DNA of 64,000 nucleotides from Neonectria sp. B-13 (Eukaryota; Ascomycota; Sordariomycetes; Hypocreales; Nectriaceae), in NCBI GenBank assembly GCA_002682825.1, contig NOKP01000004.1, positions 1,175,607 through 1,239,606 on the forward strand, in the 5' to 3' direction. Numbering within the stretch: position 1 is the first letter of the stretch; every line of letters begins with the position of its first letter. A program made the translations under genes and the position numbers. The notes beneath the pieces are model-generated. The model was not told where the DNA came from. It made no database searches and worked only from the letters and a program-made list of their open reading frames with translations. Of this stretch, positions 35,186 through 44,962 are shown one piece after another.

Positions 35186-35581
35186 CTTTGCCACTTTTCA
35201 CTTCTCGTTGATGTTTCACGCTCAAAGAAAATACCTCTCAAGACTGTTGCTGTTGACCAAACTACTCCGTACCGCAGTCAGCCCACCACCAGCCCACCAA
35301 AGAGCCACAGATAAGATAAGTGTATCGCTTATCGATAGTTGTTTTTCTTATCACCCCGCAGCTGCGCCTTGACGTCACCTTCATCACTGCTCATGGAATT
35401 GGTTCCAAAGCTGAAGGCGCAGAATCGATTGCGTAGGCCGAGAGTTTGGGCTTGTTCCTTGATACTCACGATAGATGATTCTTCGATCTTTAACTTCAAG
35501 CTCTGGCAATTCTAATCCTTGAACCATTTTCCTGCCCCATCAACCAAAAACAAAAGTCTTGCTCATCAGTCGGAATACATC
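35186..35581. promoter_or_regulatory. Divergent promoter with clustered GATA sites
   Basis: About 400 bp between two start codons. Within 43 bp lie GATAAGATAAG (35310-35320) and two inverted CTTATC copies (35328-35333 and 35347-35352), i.e. four GATA-factor cores. In fungi, GATA factors of the AreA/Nit2 (nitrogen), SreA/Urbs1 (iron) and light-response types bind such sites. The site cluster is read directly; which factor uses it is unknown. Confidence 0.6.
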
Positions 35582-35971
35582 ATGGCTTCCGCAGACAAAA
35601 CCTCAAACACGGATGGATCTCAGCAGGAGGTGACTTACAAGGAGCAGCTCGACCGGGCTGCTGAAGAGAACCGCCTCAACTCGAGCACTCAGAAACCAAA
35701 CCCAATCGTCCAGAAGAGTACGTTCTCAACATCAACACTCATGTCATTCTTGAACGTGGTCACTAATGCTACCCTGGATCTAGTCACGGAGTACGTCCCA
35801 GCTGCCGCCAAGATCCTAGGCGGCCAGCAAAAAGACCCGAACGAGCCCAAAAAGCCCGAGATTCCAGGACCGCCCGAACGACCACACCATGACGACAAGA
35901 TTGAGAAGTTTGTGAGGGACCAGCATCGGAGTAATGGCAAGGATGGCATGTTGGATACCCAGGAGGACTGA
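35582..35971 (+). CDS. Small conserved fungal protein of unknown function
   Basis: Two exons (35582-35717 and 35784-35971) give 107 residues: a charged, soluble protein with VTYKEQLDRAAEE near the start and a Pro/Lys-rich middle (KDPNEPKKPEIPGPPERP). The ATG at 35582 is preceded by an A/C-rich leader. The 66-bp intron has good ends (GTACGT and TAG) and a length divisible by three with no in-frame stop, so a retained form of 129 residues is also readable. The spliced form removes a hydrophobic Ser/Thr-rich insert. No function is claimed. Confidence 0.65.
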   Translation: MASADKTSNTDGSQQEVTYKEQLDRAAEENRLNSSTQKPNPIVQKSTFSTSTLMSFLNVVTNATLDLVTEYVPAAAKILGGQQKDPNEPKKPEIPGPPERPHHDDKIEKFVRDQHRSNGKDGMLDTQED

Positions 35972-37010
35972 GAGGTCTCTTGGCAGTGTAATTTTAGGCC
36001 GAATCGAGATGAGACCGACGGCTAGGCAGGACCAGTGGAGTTATCTGAATTTTCTCTTTGCGCATCCACTCCCGAGCATCGTGAAATGAGTCCTTGATTG
36101 GCAATTACGGTCGTGACGGATCGAAAAATTTCAACATGGGAACATTCTGCGGCGCTGATTTACGGCAACGGAGCCGCAGTCAATTAAGTTGACTTAAGTG
36201 CCACGGATTCGCGATTAACGAGTCTCCCGAGAAGCGCGCCCGCAAAATACTCTTACATTGGCAATTGGAACATGACCTATTGCTGACGGATACCTAACGG
36301 GTATCGTTGTAACTGCATAGGATCGACCGTTCATTCACATACTCAAAATTTCAAGATTTCTCACAAGGAGATGTCCCCGTTTCTTGGCGTTGACCGTCTA
36401 CAGTTCTCGTTGCAAGCAACGAGTAAGACGGAAAACTTCCTATATCCATGGGTTTTACTCTTCTGAGCGTTTCCCACTAGGGGAAAGGCAACGCGACACC
36501 GTGGGAATGCCCCGAAGGGCCTAGATGAAGGTCGTGGCGGCTCAGATGCTTTTTGATAAAGAAGAAAGAAAAAAAGAAGAGCAGAAACGAAGGCGGGTGT
36601 GCGCCCTTATAAAGGTTTGGAGAGGCGGCGCTAGTCTGCTTCGAGGGACATTAGTCATCAAAATCCCAGCCACCTTCGATCTCTGCACATGAACTGGTTA
36701 CGTACAACCAGCTAATTAAAGCGGCCTTTTGCATCCTACTAGTAGAGCCGCTGGATCTAACCGACAGAAAGGACAGAAGGACAGTTTAAAACGTTCAGAT
36801 GGAACGGCAGTTTTGCATACATATTTGTTCACGCACAACTGGGGCTAAGCTGGTGTCCATGGATCCTCCAGTAGTGCCAAGCCATCCGTGTTACCCGGCC
36901 TTACAATTATCCGAGCGCTCCCAAACACGGCGCGAACTCGAGGACTCGGCCGCTCGATCGTTGGACTGACTGAGACGACCCAGCTCCTTTTCGTCACCGA
37001 TGACGATACA
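35972..37010. other. Spacer upstream of the LAMMER kinase gene
   Basis: About 1 kb with no convincing frame. A TTATAAAGG TATA-like element lies near 36606-36614, about 400 bp upstream of the kinase ATG, and an A/G-rich run lies near 36559-36592. Otherwise nothing was recognised. Confidence 0.5.
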
Positions 37011-39184
37011 ATGTCGACTTTTGCAACATCCCACCAGACTCAGAGTCACAGCCTGGGCCAGAGAACGTTCGATCGAGAAGACTACCGACCAGCTCTTCTC
37101 CTGTCCGATCCGTCCAACCCCTCCCTCCACCACCAGACCCTTCCCGCGACACCAGAAACAACCAAGCCTCTCCACAGCACGCTTCGGCCTCCGAATCAGT
37201 ACAATGTCAGCGACAGGCAGCTTCGGTCTTCCCAGAAGAACTCGAGGCTGCCAGACTGGAACGAATTCTACAAGAATGGCCTGCCTCAAGAGGTGATTGT
37301 TATTGACGATACGCCCGAACCTTGTCCGCATCGCGCAAACGGCGCGAACGGCGCGAATATCGAAACTTCGAATTATCCTGCGATTGCACCCCCTCTACAA
37401 ACTTCAACATCCAAGAAACGAAAATATGACGAGGACTCGACCCTGCAATTCCAGAAACCTGCCGAGCAGCCATGCGACTCCTCCCAAGCCAAGACAATAC
37501 AGTCCCAACGCTCCGATATACGTCTACTGGAAGTCAATTCCCAACCGCAAGTGGGCTCGCCTGGCCCACTCGTCAACCAGAAGAGGAAGAGGACCCGATA
37601 TCAACATGCGGTTGGAGAGAATACTGACATCGACGGCAAGTCGTTGCTGGGGACCAACATCGAGTACGAAGGCCTCATCAAACCAGTGCGCAGAGCGAAG
37701 GATGTGGCCGTGAGAATTGGACACCTGGTCAGTGAAGTGCTTTGCCTGTGGAATTCGCATTATTTCTAACGAGTTTCAGGGTTCCCGAACGGATAACAAG
37801 AAAATAGATGACGACGATGGACACTACATTGTGGTCCCCGACGCGGACATCACAAGTCAATGTCAGTCGTTCACGGCGCTCAAAGCCTCCGTCACACATG
37901 TGTTAACCCGTCTTCAGACAAAATTAGAAGACTCCTCGGCCAAGGAACTTTCGGCAAGGTGGTCCAAGCCCTCGATAATGAAACGAACGAAGTCGTCGCC
38001 GTCAAAATTATTCGGTCTGTGCAGAAGTATCGCGATGCCGCCAAGATTGAGCTACGAGTTCTTCAAACACTGCGACAAAATGATGCCGAAAACAAGTACA
38101 GGTGTATCCATCTTCGAGATTGCTTCGATTTCCGTGGCCACACTTGCCTTGTCATGAATCTGCTCGACTCTAGCATTTTCGACTTTCTCAAGGGAAACGG
38201 GTTTGTGCCATTCCCAAACAGCCACATCCAGAGCTTTGCCAAACAGCTCTTGACAAGCATTGCCTGTGAGTTCCAAGTGTCACCTCTACCACTCTTTACG
38301 GTTCTAATAATATTCCTAGTTGTCCACGATCTTGGTCTGGTTCATACTGATCTAAAACCGGAAAATATTCTCCTCTGCAATGCTGCCTACCAAACATTTA
38401 CCTATAACCGTACCATCCCTTCATCTCGGACAGCCCCAAGCCGCCAGGCTCATCACCGAAAGGTTCTCTTAAACCCCGAAATCAGACTCATCGATTTCGG
38501 ATCAGCGACTTTCCAAGACGAGTATCACTCCTCTGTTGTGTCAACACGTCATTACAGAGCCCCCGAAATCATACTCGGGCTTGGGTGGTCATTTCCCTGC
38601 GATATTTGGAGTATCGGCTGTATTCTCGTTGAATTCTTCACGGGCGACGCATTATTCCAAACACACGATAACCTCGAGCATTTGGCAATGATGGAAGCGG
38701 TGTTTGATACCAAGATCGATACCGAGCTAGTACGGCAAGTTAACAGGTTGCCCTCTAGGGGAAACACTGCAGCCAGGTAAATATCCCTTCCAAGCATGGC
38801 CACCGCACAGGCAACTGACAACGCCCACAGCTACTTCAAACGCTTTCGACTCAACTACCCGACTCCTGAGACAAACCGAGCTTCTAGAAGATTCTTGAGA
38901 ACCATGAAGCGATTAATTGTAGGCCACACCGACGCACAACTGTTTGGAACAAAAAACTTATGCCGTCACAGGAAATCATACCCAGCACCAACAGTTTTCT
39001 CAAAAACTTTCTCGACCTACTTCAGAAAATATTCGTGTACGATCCGGCGCGTCGCATTACGGCAAAGGAGGCGTTACTTCACCCATGGTTTCGGGAACCG
39101 GTACGCGACGACGGGACAGAAGCAGCTCGAATCCGCATAGAGCGGGCGCGCATGTTTCCACCCGGCCCGCAAACGAGGTTGTAG
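37011..39184 (+). CDS. LAMMER-family dual-specificity protein kinase (CLK/Lkh1/Kns1 type)
   Basis: Six exons: 37011-37727, 37780-37861, 37918-38265, 38320-38776, 38831-38918 and 38972-39184, giving 634 residues. The N-terminal ~240 residues are disordered and polar. The kinase domain opens with DDDDGHYIVVPDADI and the Gly loop GQGTFG (274-279). It has the family-specific HTDLKPEN (391-398, replacing HRDxKxxN), DFG at 441-443 and the EHLAMMEA signature at 502-509. It closes with IFVYDPARRITAKEALLHPWF. The last two residues of the LAMMER signature differ from the plant/animal ER. These kinases phosphorylate SR proteins and control growth, differentiation and stress. The frame upstream of 37011 has no ATG. 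Confidence 0.88.
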
Positions 39185-39867
39185 CTGTAAATAAGAGCAT
39201 GGGGTTCAAGGTTTTTGTTTTGGGCATTCCGCGGCGTCATGGTTGTGGAGATATTTTACTTTCTTCTTGGCGTTCAGGCTGAGCTTCTTAGTTTAGACGG
39301 ATAGCAAGTTCAGGGATGGAACTATAGGTGTTTACAAATAGCATAGGAGCAGGTCTGTTGGATGATACCCAGAAAGAGAAGAGGAATTTATGTGACTCTT
39401 TAACGTGCTCGGGCTCGTGATGGATTCGTGGCGTACTTACTATAGAGGGTTTTGAGAGCTTCTAGATGGAGCAACTTAGACTACGTGTTTTCAACCACAT
39501 TATGCGCTCGTTCGCGAATACCGACCCACTGATCCGTGGATACCGATGTGCTTACATTTGTCATATAACTCCGGGTCTTTGAGATACAACACCATGCAGT
39601 TAATCATAGTCTCGACGCCCTCCTGCGTCATTACCCACGTATAGTGATCGCGTCTAGGAAGTCTAGGAATCTATGAAGAGCTGTTTCTAACGTCGTACCC
39701 CGTACACTGCGTGTCATGATACGGTGGTTGGGTACTTAGTATATCGTTGACGGTGGGTATACAAACTTTCCAGAGCCGTTTAGCCTATGCTTGATTATTG
39801 ACTAGTTGATACTCGCTGTGCAGTAGATGTTTCGGGTTTCCTGGATTGGATCGCCTGAACAAAAATC
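39185..39867. other. Spacer between the kinase gene and the DUF7580-like relic
   Basis: About 680 AT-rich bases with no convincing frame. If the relic downstream was once full length, its missing N-terminal part should lie here, but no matching reading frame is visible. Confidence 0.4.
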
Positions 39868-41338
39868 ATGGTCATGGCATTTCAAGAAGCTTCAGATTAT
39901 CTTTCCAAAGGAAAGCACAAAAAGGTGAAGAGGCTGGCCGCTCACAACGATGGGCTGGGAGACATCCTTGGATCTACCCAGCGAACGATTTTAATAGCGG
40001 ATCGGAGAAAATCATCAGAGCCTGTTAACCGCCTCGAAAAGATTCAAAAATACGCATGCTGTGTGTACAGTGCCCTCAAAGCGCAGTGGAATTGCAATAA
40101 ACCGGGTTATGGCCACCGTGCTCATCTTAGGTTATGGTCTGAGATAGTTGCTATCCGCTAAAATCATTTCACCATGTATTCTGGTGACACGACTCTGTCA
40201 AGAACGCAAAACGTCGTCATCTAGATGAGAGAAGATCCAGAATTGGCAACCTCAAAAGACACTGGTGCCTTGCAACTGTCGGTAGTTTAAACTTCCGCTC
40301 AGCGCATCCTCATTAAAGAAGGGTGTATGCGGAAGTGCAAGCCGAATTTCATCAAGCGTATATCTCAGAGGCTACAGAAGACGAGAGAATCAACTTCCTC
40401 AGTCCAAAAGAAGGCGAAGGGTTGGAGATCCCCCCCCAGTATCTTGGTTACTTCTGGGGATATTGACCCACCATCGACTCTAGTAATTGAACGACTGCAT
40501 ACATCTCTTGGATCTAGCACGAACACTTTGGTAACAAGCAAAGTCACGACTGAAGCCTCCAGCATCACCCCAATTTCAGACCTTTGCGATTTCCTATTCG
40601 ATGAAGGGTCAAGGTTGGGGGTGATTCAAGACGAATACAACAGGCAACTCGAGTTCGTCGAGTTCAAGGACCGCCACAGTAGCGCGGCCACTAGTAAAGC
40701 CAAGATGCTTGCTCTTCCCGTGCTCTTAGATGCTCACCCCCGAGGTGACATCAAAATGTACAGACAATGCCGGGTTGAAATGGCCACTCAAATCGCTCAG
40801 CGCTGCTTCAAGTTCATCTGTCACCGGGATCTCGGAGAGGTGGTCCAAACGCGACTTTTCCTCCCTAGCGGACATGGACAAAACCTATCTCTCTACAAGA
40901 GTCGTCCATTCGTGTCTTGCGATTTCGTCACAGTCTCACACAGACAGGATAGTTCCTTGGACGAGTGTAGCGAAAAAGTTGAATCCCAGCAGATGATGAA
41001 GGAAACCACTCACGCATATCTTTTTAACGTTGGAGTCATCATTCTGGAGCTCATATTTGGGCACGATATCGAAGACTGCAACTTCCGCAAGACCTACTAT
41101 GGCAATGGCAACAAGCTAAACGACAAGACAGATAGATCCACTGCGCAGAGGTGGCCCAAGAAGGTACTGGGCGGGAGTGGCGGCATGATTGACGGCGTTG
41201 TAAGGAGATGCTTGGATTGTTTCTTCCGACCACCGCCGAACTTTGCCGATGTGGGGTTCAGAGAGTCTGTATGACGGTGTCATTAAGCCGCTGGCAAACT
41301 ACTCGAAGATATGGCCTGGTGTTGTGCAATGGTTATAG
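39868..41338 (+). pseudogene. Broken DUF7580-like (heterokaryon/prion-associated type) gene
   Basis: Two frames look like parts of one gene. The first (39868-40161) has a helical segment ending YACCVYSALKAQWNCN...HRAHLRLWSE, resembling the middle of DUF7580 proteins. The second (40327-41274) ends with AYLFNVGVIILELIFG and MIDGVVRRCLDCFF, resembling the kinase-like C-terminal part. The stop at 41272-41274 interrupts the homologous sense, which continues in another frame as YDGVIKPL to 41338, so there is a frame break near 41266-41270. The stretch 40161-40326 is not joined by clear introns, and the usual N-terminus is absent. The DUF name is from memory of the family's look. A functional gene with unresolved introns is less likely but not excluded. 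Confidence 0.5.
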
Positions 41339-41845
41339 TTAATCATGGAACACTCTAAGTGATTATTAGTAAGGATAAGGCACAGTAATTAAAATAGTAT
41401 TTATTAATGAGAGTCTATAAGTTGCCAATAATTAGTGCGGAGAGCCCCCTGAGATCCTTCGGTGTATAATCCCCGGATTCGCCGGGTGCCATTGCTGACG
41501 CTGTCCATCTGCCCATTGCTGTGCGTTCTTCCTTCGGTGTGTAATCCCCGGATTCGCCGGGTGTCATTGCTGATGCTGTCCATCTGCGCATTGCTTTGCG
41601 TTCTTCCTTCGGAGAGTCCTGCCATCGTAGACCGCCTAATTCTATATATTACGCTGCACTGCTACAGCTTAGGGGATTTCTACCTATTTAATTCAATCAT
41701 CTGAAGACCGAGGCGTCCACACCTGTCAGATCTTGCGTCTAGAAAGGTGAGAGTCAAGGTGGCCTTTTCTTGCTATTAGGCCAAATATTGCTTTGACTAG
41801 TTCATTTGTGCTAATTGCGTCAAAGTCTAGGAACATAGTCTGACC
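41339..41845. other. Spacer containing a 75-bp tandem repeat
   Basis: About 500 bp. Apart from the tandem repeat at 41456-41612, nothing was recognised; the F-box-like gene starts at its right end. Confidence 0.5.
41456..41612. repeat. 75-bp tandem duplication
   Basis: Two full units (41456-41530, 41531-41605) and a partial third (41606-41612), each starting CCTTCGGTGT and containing CCCCGGATTCGCCGGGTG. The units differ at only a few bases. The unit length is a multiple of three and the minus strand stays open across it, so a 25-residue peptide repeat is readable, but no other coding evidence supports it. Confidence 0.9.
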
Positions 41846-43084
41846 ATGGAACTCTCTACCTCTCACACTATCGACCCGGCATACACAACGAACAGACCAG
41901 GACGCAAGTTACCCATCGACCTCATTTTGATGGTGATTGAATCCTTGATCCCTGAGGAGTTGAATGCGATCTTGCCGCCGTCTCATGAGGTGACCAAGGC
42001 GCTCGTTGCTTTCACGAGGGTCTGCCGGGCAACATACACCACGGCCTCCACGATCCTCTGGCGGTTCTGCATATATCTTGATTCGAGTCGAAGAGCTCAA
42101 GACTTCTTACGAACTTTGACAAGCTCTTCCCCTTTCTTGGCCTCCGCGCCAATTTCGCGAGGATGCGAGCCTTCGAGAGTTTTTCTCAGCCCCTTTACTA
42201 CCGACGAAGAGCCAAGCGCCTGTGGTGATGCGGATTTGTTCAGTCCAGTAGAGAATGTGGTCAGCCCCCAAAGGAGTTCAAATTCCGTGACCTCTTCGTC
42301 TGAGGACTCCTGGCCACCCTCAGCTCTTGATGATCTCCCAACGGCACTACTTGTGCAAGACATCTTCATCGCTATAGCCCCGGTACTCCGGGCTCTTGTT
42401 ATCGATATGCCTTTGCGGACTCTTTATCCAGAAGATGACCACCAGGGCGTCCGTAAGATTCTGAGGCGAGGATTCGAGGCCTTAGTCAATCTTGAAGATT
42501 TTGTCAGCATTCAGGACGAGCTCTATCTTGCCACAGAGCACATAATGACGTCTGAAGAACCAGAAGTGTGGGCAACGTGTTGGCCGAAGCTGCGTCGTTT
42601 GGCCCTTTATAACCCAGATCTGGACCCCCAACGTGCAATTTGGGGCAATATCGCCCGGGCACCAGACTTGGAGATGGCCATTTTCACACGCGCCGATCCA
42701 GGTAACGATCTTCCACAGATTAATTTGAAGCAGGAATGGTTGGATGCTGTTGCTGCCAACGAAAATCAGACAAGACCGAGCTGCCCGCGACGAGGCCACG
42801 CTCAAAGACAACTCGCACTGGCGTTCGTCGACTGTCCTCCAGGGCTGCCAGACTTTTCAAGTTTTAGACCTCTTTGGCAAGAAATTGATCCCGAAAATCG
42901 TGTCCGGGTTCTCACCGTTGGCGTCTCTCCGCCGTCTTCCGAGGAAGGCTACGAGGGATCAATCTCGGAGTGGCCCGTAGACCCCCGAGAACTCTGCCAG
43001 ACGTGGATTAAGAAACAGGCTTTAAACGGTGGTTTATGGGAGGAAGCACGGCGTGGACATGACTGTTGCTTGTCGATAGTCTAG
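41846..43084 (+). CDS. F-box-like / fungal conserved hypothetical protein
   Basis: One exon of 412 residues. The N-terminus (RKLPIDLILMVIESLIP... followed by FTRVCRATYTTASTILWRFCIYLD) has the spacing of an F-box-like motif of fungal proteins. A Ser-rich acidic loop follows, then a C-terminal region of amphipathic Leu-rich segments (WPKLRRLALYNPDLD). F-box proteins link substrates to SCF ubiquitin ligases; this one would act through a Skp1 partner if the motif is real. No specific function can be given. Confidence 0.65.
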   Translation: MELSTSHTIDPAYTTNRPGRKLPIDLILMVIESLIPEELNAILPPSHEVTKALVAFTRVCRATYTTASTILWRFCIYLDSSRRAQDFLRTLTSSSPFLASAPISRGCEPSRVFLSPFTTDEEPSACGDADLFSPVENVVSPQRSSNSVTSSSEDSWPPSALDDLPTALLVQDIFIAIAPVLRALVIDMPLRTLYPEDDHQGVRKILRRGFEALVNLEDFVSIQDELYLATEHIMTSEEPEVWATCWPKLRRLALYNPDLDPQRAIWGNIARAPDLEMAIFTRADPGNDLPQINLKQEWLDAVAANENQTRPSCPRRGHAQRQLALAFVDCPPGLPDFSSFRPLWQEIDPENRVRVLTVGVSPPSSEEGYEGSISEWPVDPRELCQTWIKKQALNGGLWEEARRGHDCCLSIV

Positions 43085-43348
43085 ACATAGGTTATTGGCA
43101 AGTTGGCCCTCAGGTGCTTTGATTGGGCAAATCCCCGCCTTCCTGCAGCTTCACCACCTTGTTGATTGGAGGAAAGTGAAGACTCGAACGTAGCGATGAC
43201 CTCAGAGAGGGCCATAATGACATTCTATGCCAAGTCATCGTCTCCTCACGCCTACCTCTTCCCAGTTAAACACAGCCCTCGTCTCGCTCCTGTACCGTAG
43301 GCAGAGCCACACAACAATCTAGCCCTGGCCTGAACACCGGCTGAAAAT

Positions 43349-44777
43349 ATGTCTTCTGCTACTCCAGACTCATATGTCATCGTCGGAGCCGGGGTGTTCG
43401 GCACCTCGACAGCTTTGCATTTGATCCGCAAGTACCCCAACGCCAACATCACCCTGGTCGACCGAAATGCCTTTGACGCCCCCACCAAGGTCGCAGCCTC
43501 GTGGGATTGGAACAAAGTCATTCGGTCTGACTACAAAGACATTGGATATACATCCATGGGCCTAGAAGCTCGCGATGTCTGGTTGAACGACCCCCTCTGG
43601 AGCCCGTTCTACCATGAAAGCGGCATCTACTGGATCTCGGCCACTGGGTTTGCCCAGCAGGTTTTGGAAAACTTCAAAAGACTAGGTGCTAAAGCAGAGC
43701 TCTACTCAATTGATGTCGACGAAGCTCGAAAACAATTTGGCGGAATGTTTGATGATGCCGATTACACGGGCATCAAGGAAGTTCTCGTCAACAAATCCAG
43801 TGGTTGGGCCGCGGCAAAGGATGTACTACAAAAGGTCCTCGAAGTAGCGATTGAATTGGGCGTCAACTACGTTGAAGCTGAGGTGAAAAGCCTCGAATTC
43901 GATGGCAAAGGAACTTGTACTGGCGTCAAGACTAGCTCTGGGCGGACCCTGGAAGGTTCTCATATCATCCTCTCTACTGGAGCCTTCACCCCAAAGCTCT
44001 TGGTAGACAGTGCACCAGAACGACCAGAGCTTCACGCCGGAGGGAGAATCATCGCAGCAGGTGTCACAGAAGCTACTTCACGGCTGGGTGACGACTTGTC
44101 GTCCAAGTTTTATAATGGCCCGGTTTGCGTTCAGGAAGTTCCCCAGGCACGAGGTTGGTTCAACTGTTCTAATCCACCAAAGAGTTTGAGACTTACTAAC
44201 AAGACACAGGTGCGAGCAACGGAGCCGTACCACACTCGCAGGATAAGATGGTTAAGTTTTGGGGCCAACACATATTCAAAAACACGCAGCAACATCTGTC
44301 GGGCCTAGAATTTTCTATGCCTCCCCAGAAAGCGGACTATGCCCAGTGGGATGTCCCCGAGTCGCTCAAGGACGATGTCCGATTTGCAAACACTGCCATT
44401 TTTGCAGAACAAGGCGAAAAATTTCCCATGGACCAGTTCCGGATATGCTGGTAAGCAAGCCAAGTGCATTGGTACTTGTGTTCGCAACACTAATCACAGG
44501 GCGCTCTAGGGAGGCTTTAACACCAAGTCAGGACTTCATCATCTCGCCACATCCTGGTAGTATGAATCTGTATATCGCAACGTGCGGCTCTTTTCACGGC
44601 TGGAAATTCTTTCCCATTATTGGCAAGTACGTGGTTCAAATGTTGGATCAGACGCTCGACAAATCGTTGCAGGCCAAGTGGGCATGGGATCGTGAGCTGC
44701 CCTCCACGGATGACAATAGGGTGTGGCCGAGAACGGAGCTTCGCGACTTTGTAAAAGAGAATGAGAATAGGCGATAA
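43349..44777 (+). CDS. FAD-dependent amadoriase / sarcosine-oxidase-type oxidase
   Basis: Three exons (43349-44153, 44210-44450, 44510-44777) give 437 residues, the normal length of fungal fructosyl-amine oxidases. The FAD dinucleotide motif GAGVFG is at 13-18, followed by VDRNAF at the end of beta-2. A RICW motif places Cys348 where family members attach FAD covalently. SFHGWKFFPIIGKY near the C-terminus is a hallmark of amadoriases. The enzymes oxidise glycated amino acids or N-methyl amino acids, giving H2O2. It has no clear peroxisomal C-terminal signal (ends ENRR). It lies next to the NRPS-PKS relic, so a tailoring role in a lost pathway is possible but unproven. Confidence 0.82.
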
Positions 44778-44962
44778 AATGCTGGAATGCAGGGGATTCC
44801 TGTTGGTGAGGCTCTCAAAAACCTCGTCTGTTCGTAAGTAGTCGGATGCCATCCCTAAGTTGAGAATCGTTTGAATGGAAGAACGAAATGGGGCAAAGAG
44901 GCCACAAATTGTTAGACTCTCGTAATTCATTGTTCTAATTAAAATAACCTGCACAATGTCCC

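Noticed and set aside
34154..35314. 386-codon plus-strand frame opposite the CobW-type gene
   Set aside because: It is the antisense shadow of a gene with clear GTPase and CxCC motifs; it shows repetitive Val/Leu/Asp composition and no domain.
36888..37010. Upstream extension of the LAMMER kinase
   Set aside because: It would start at GTG; the first ATG in frame is 37011.
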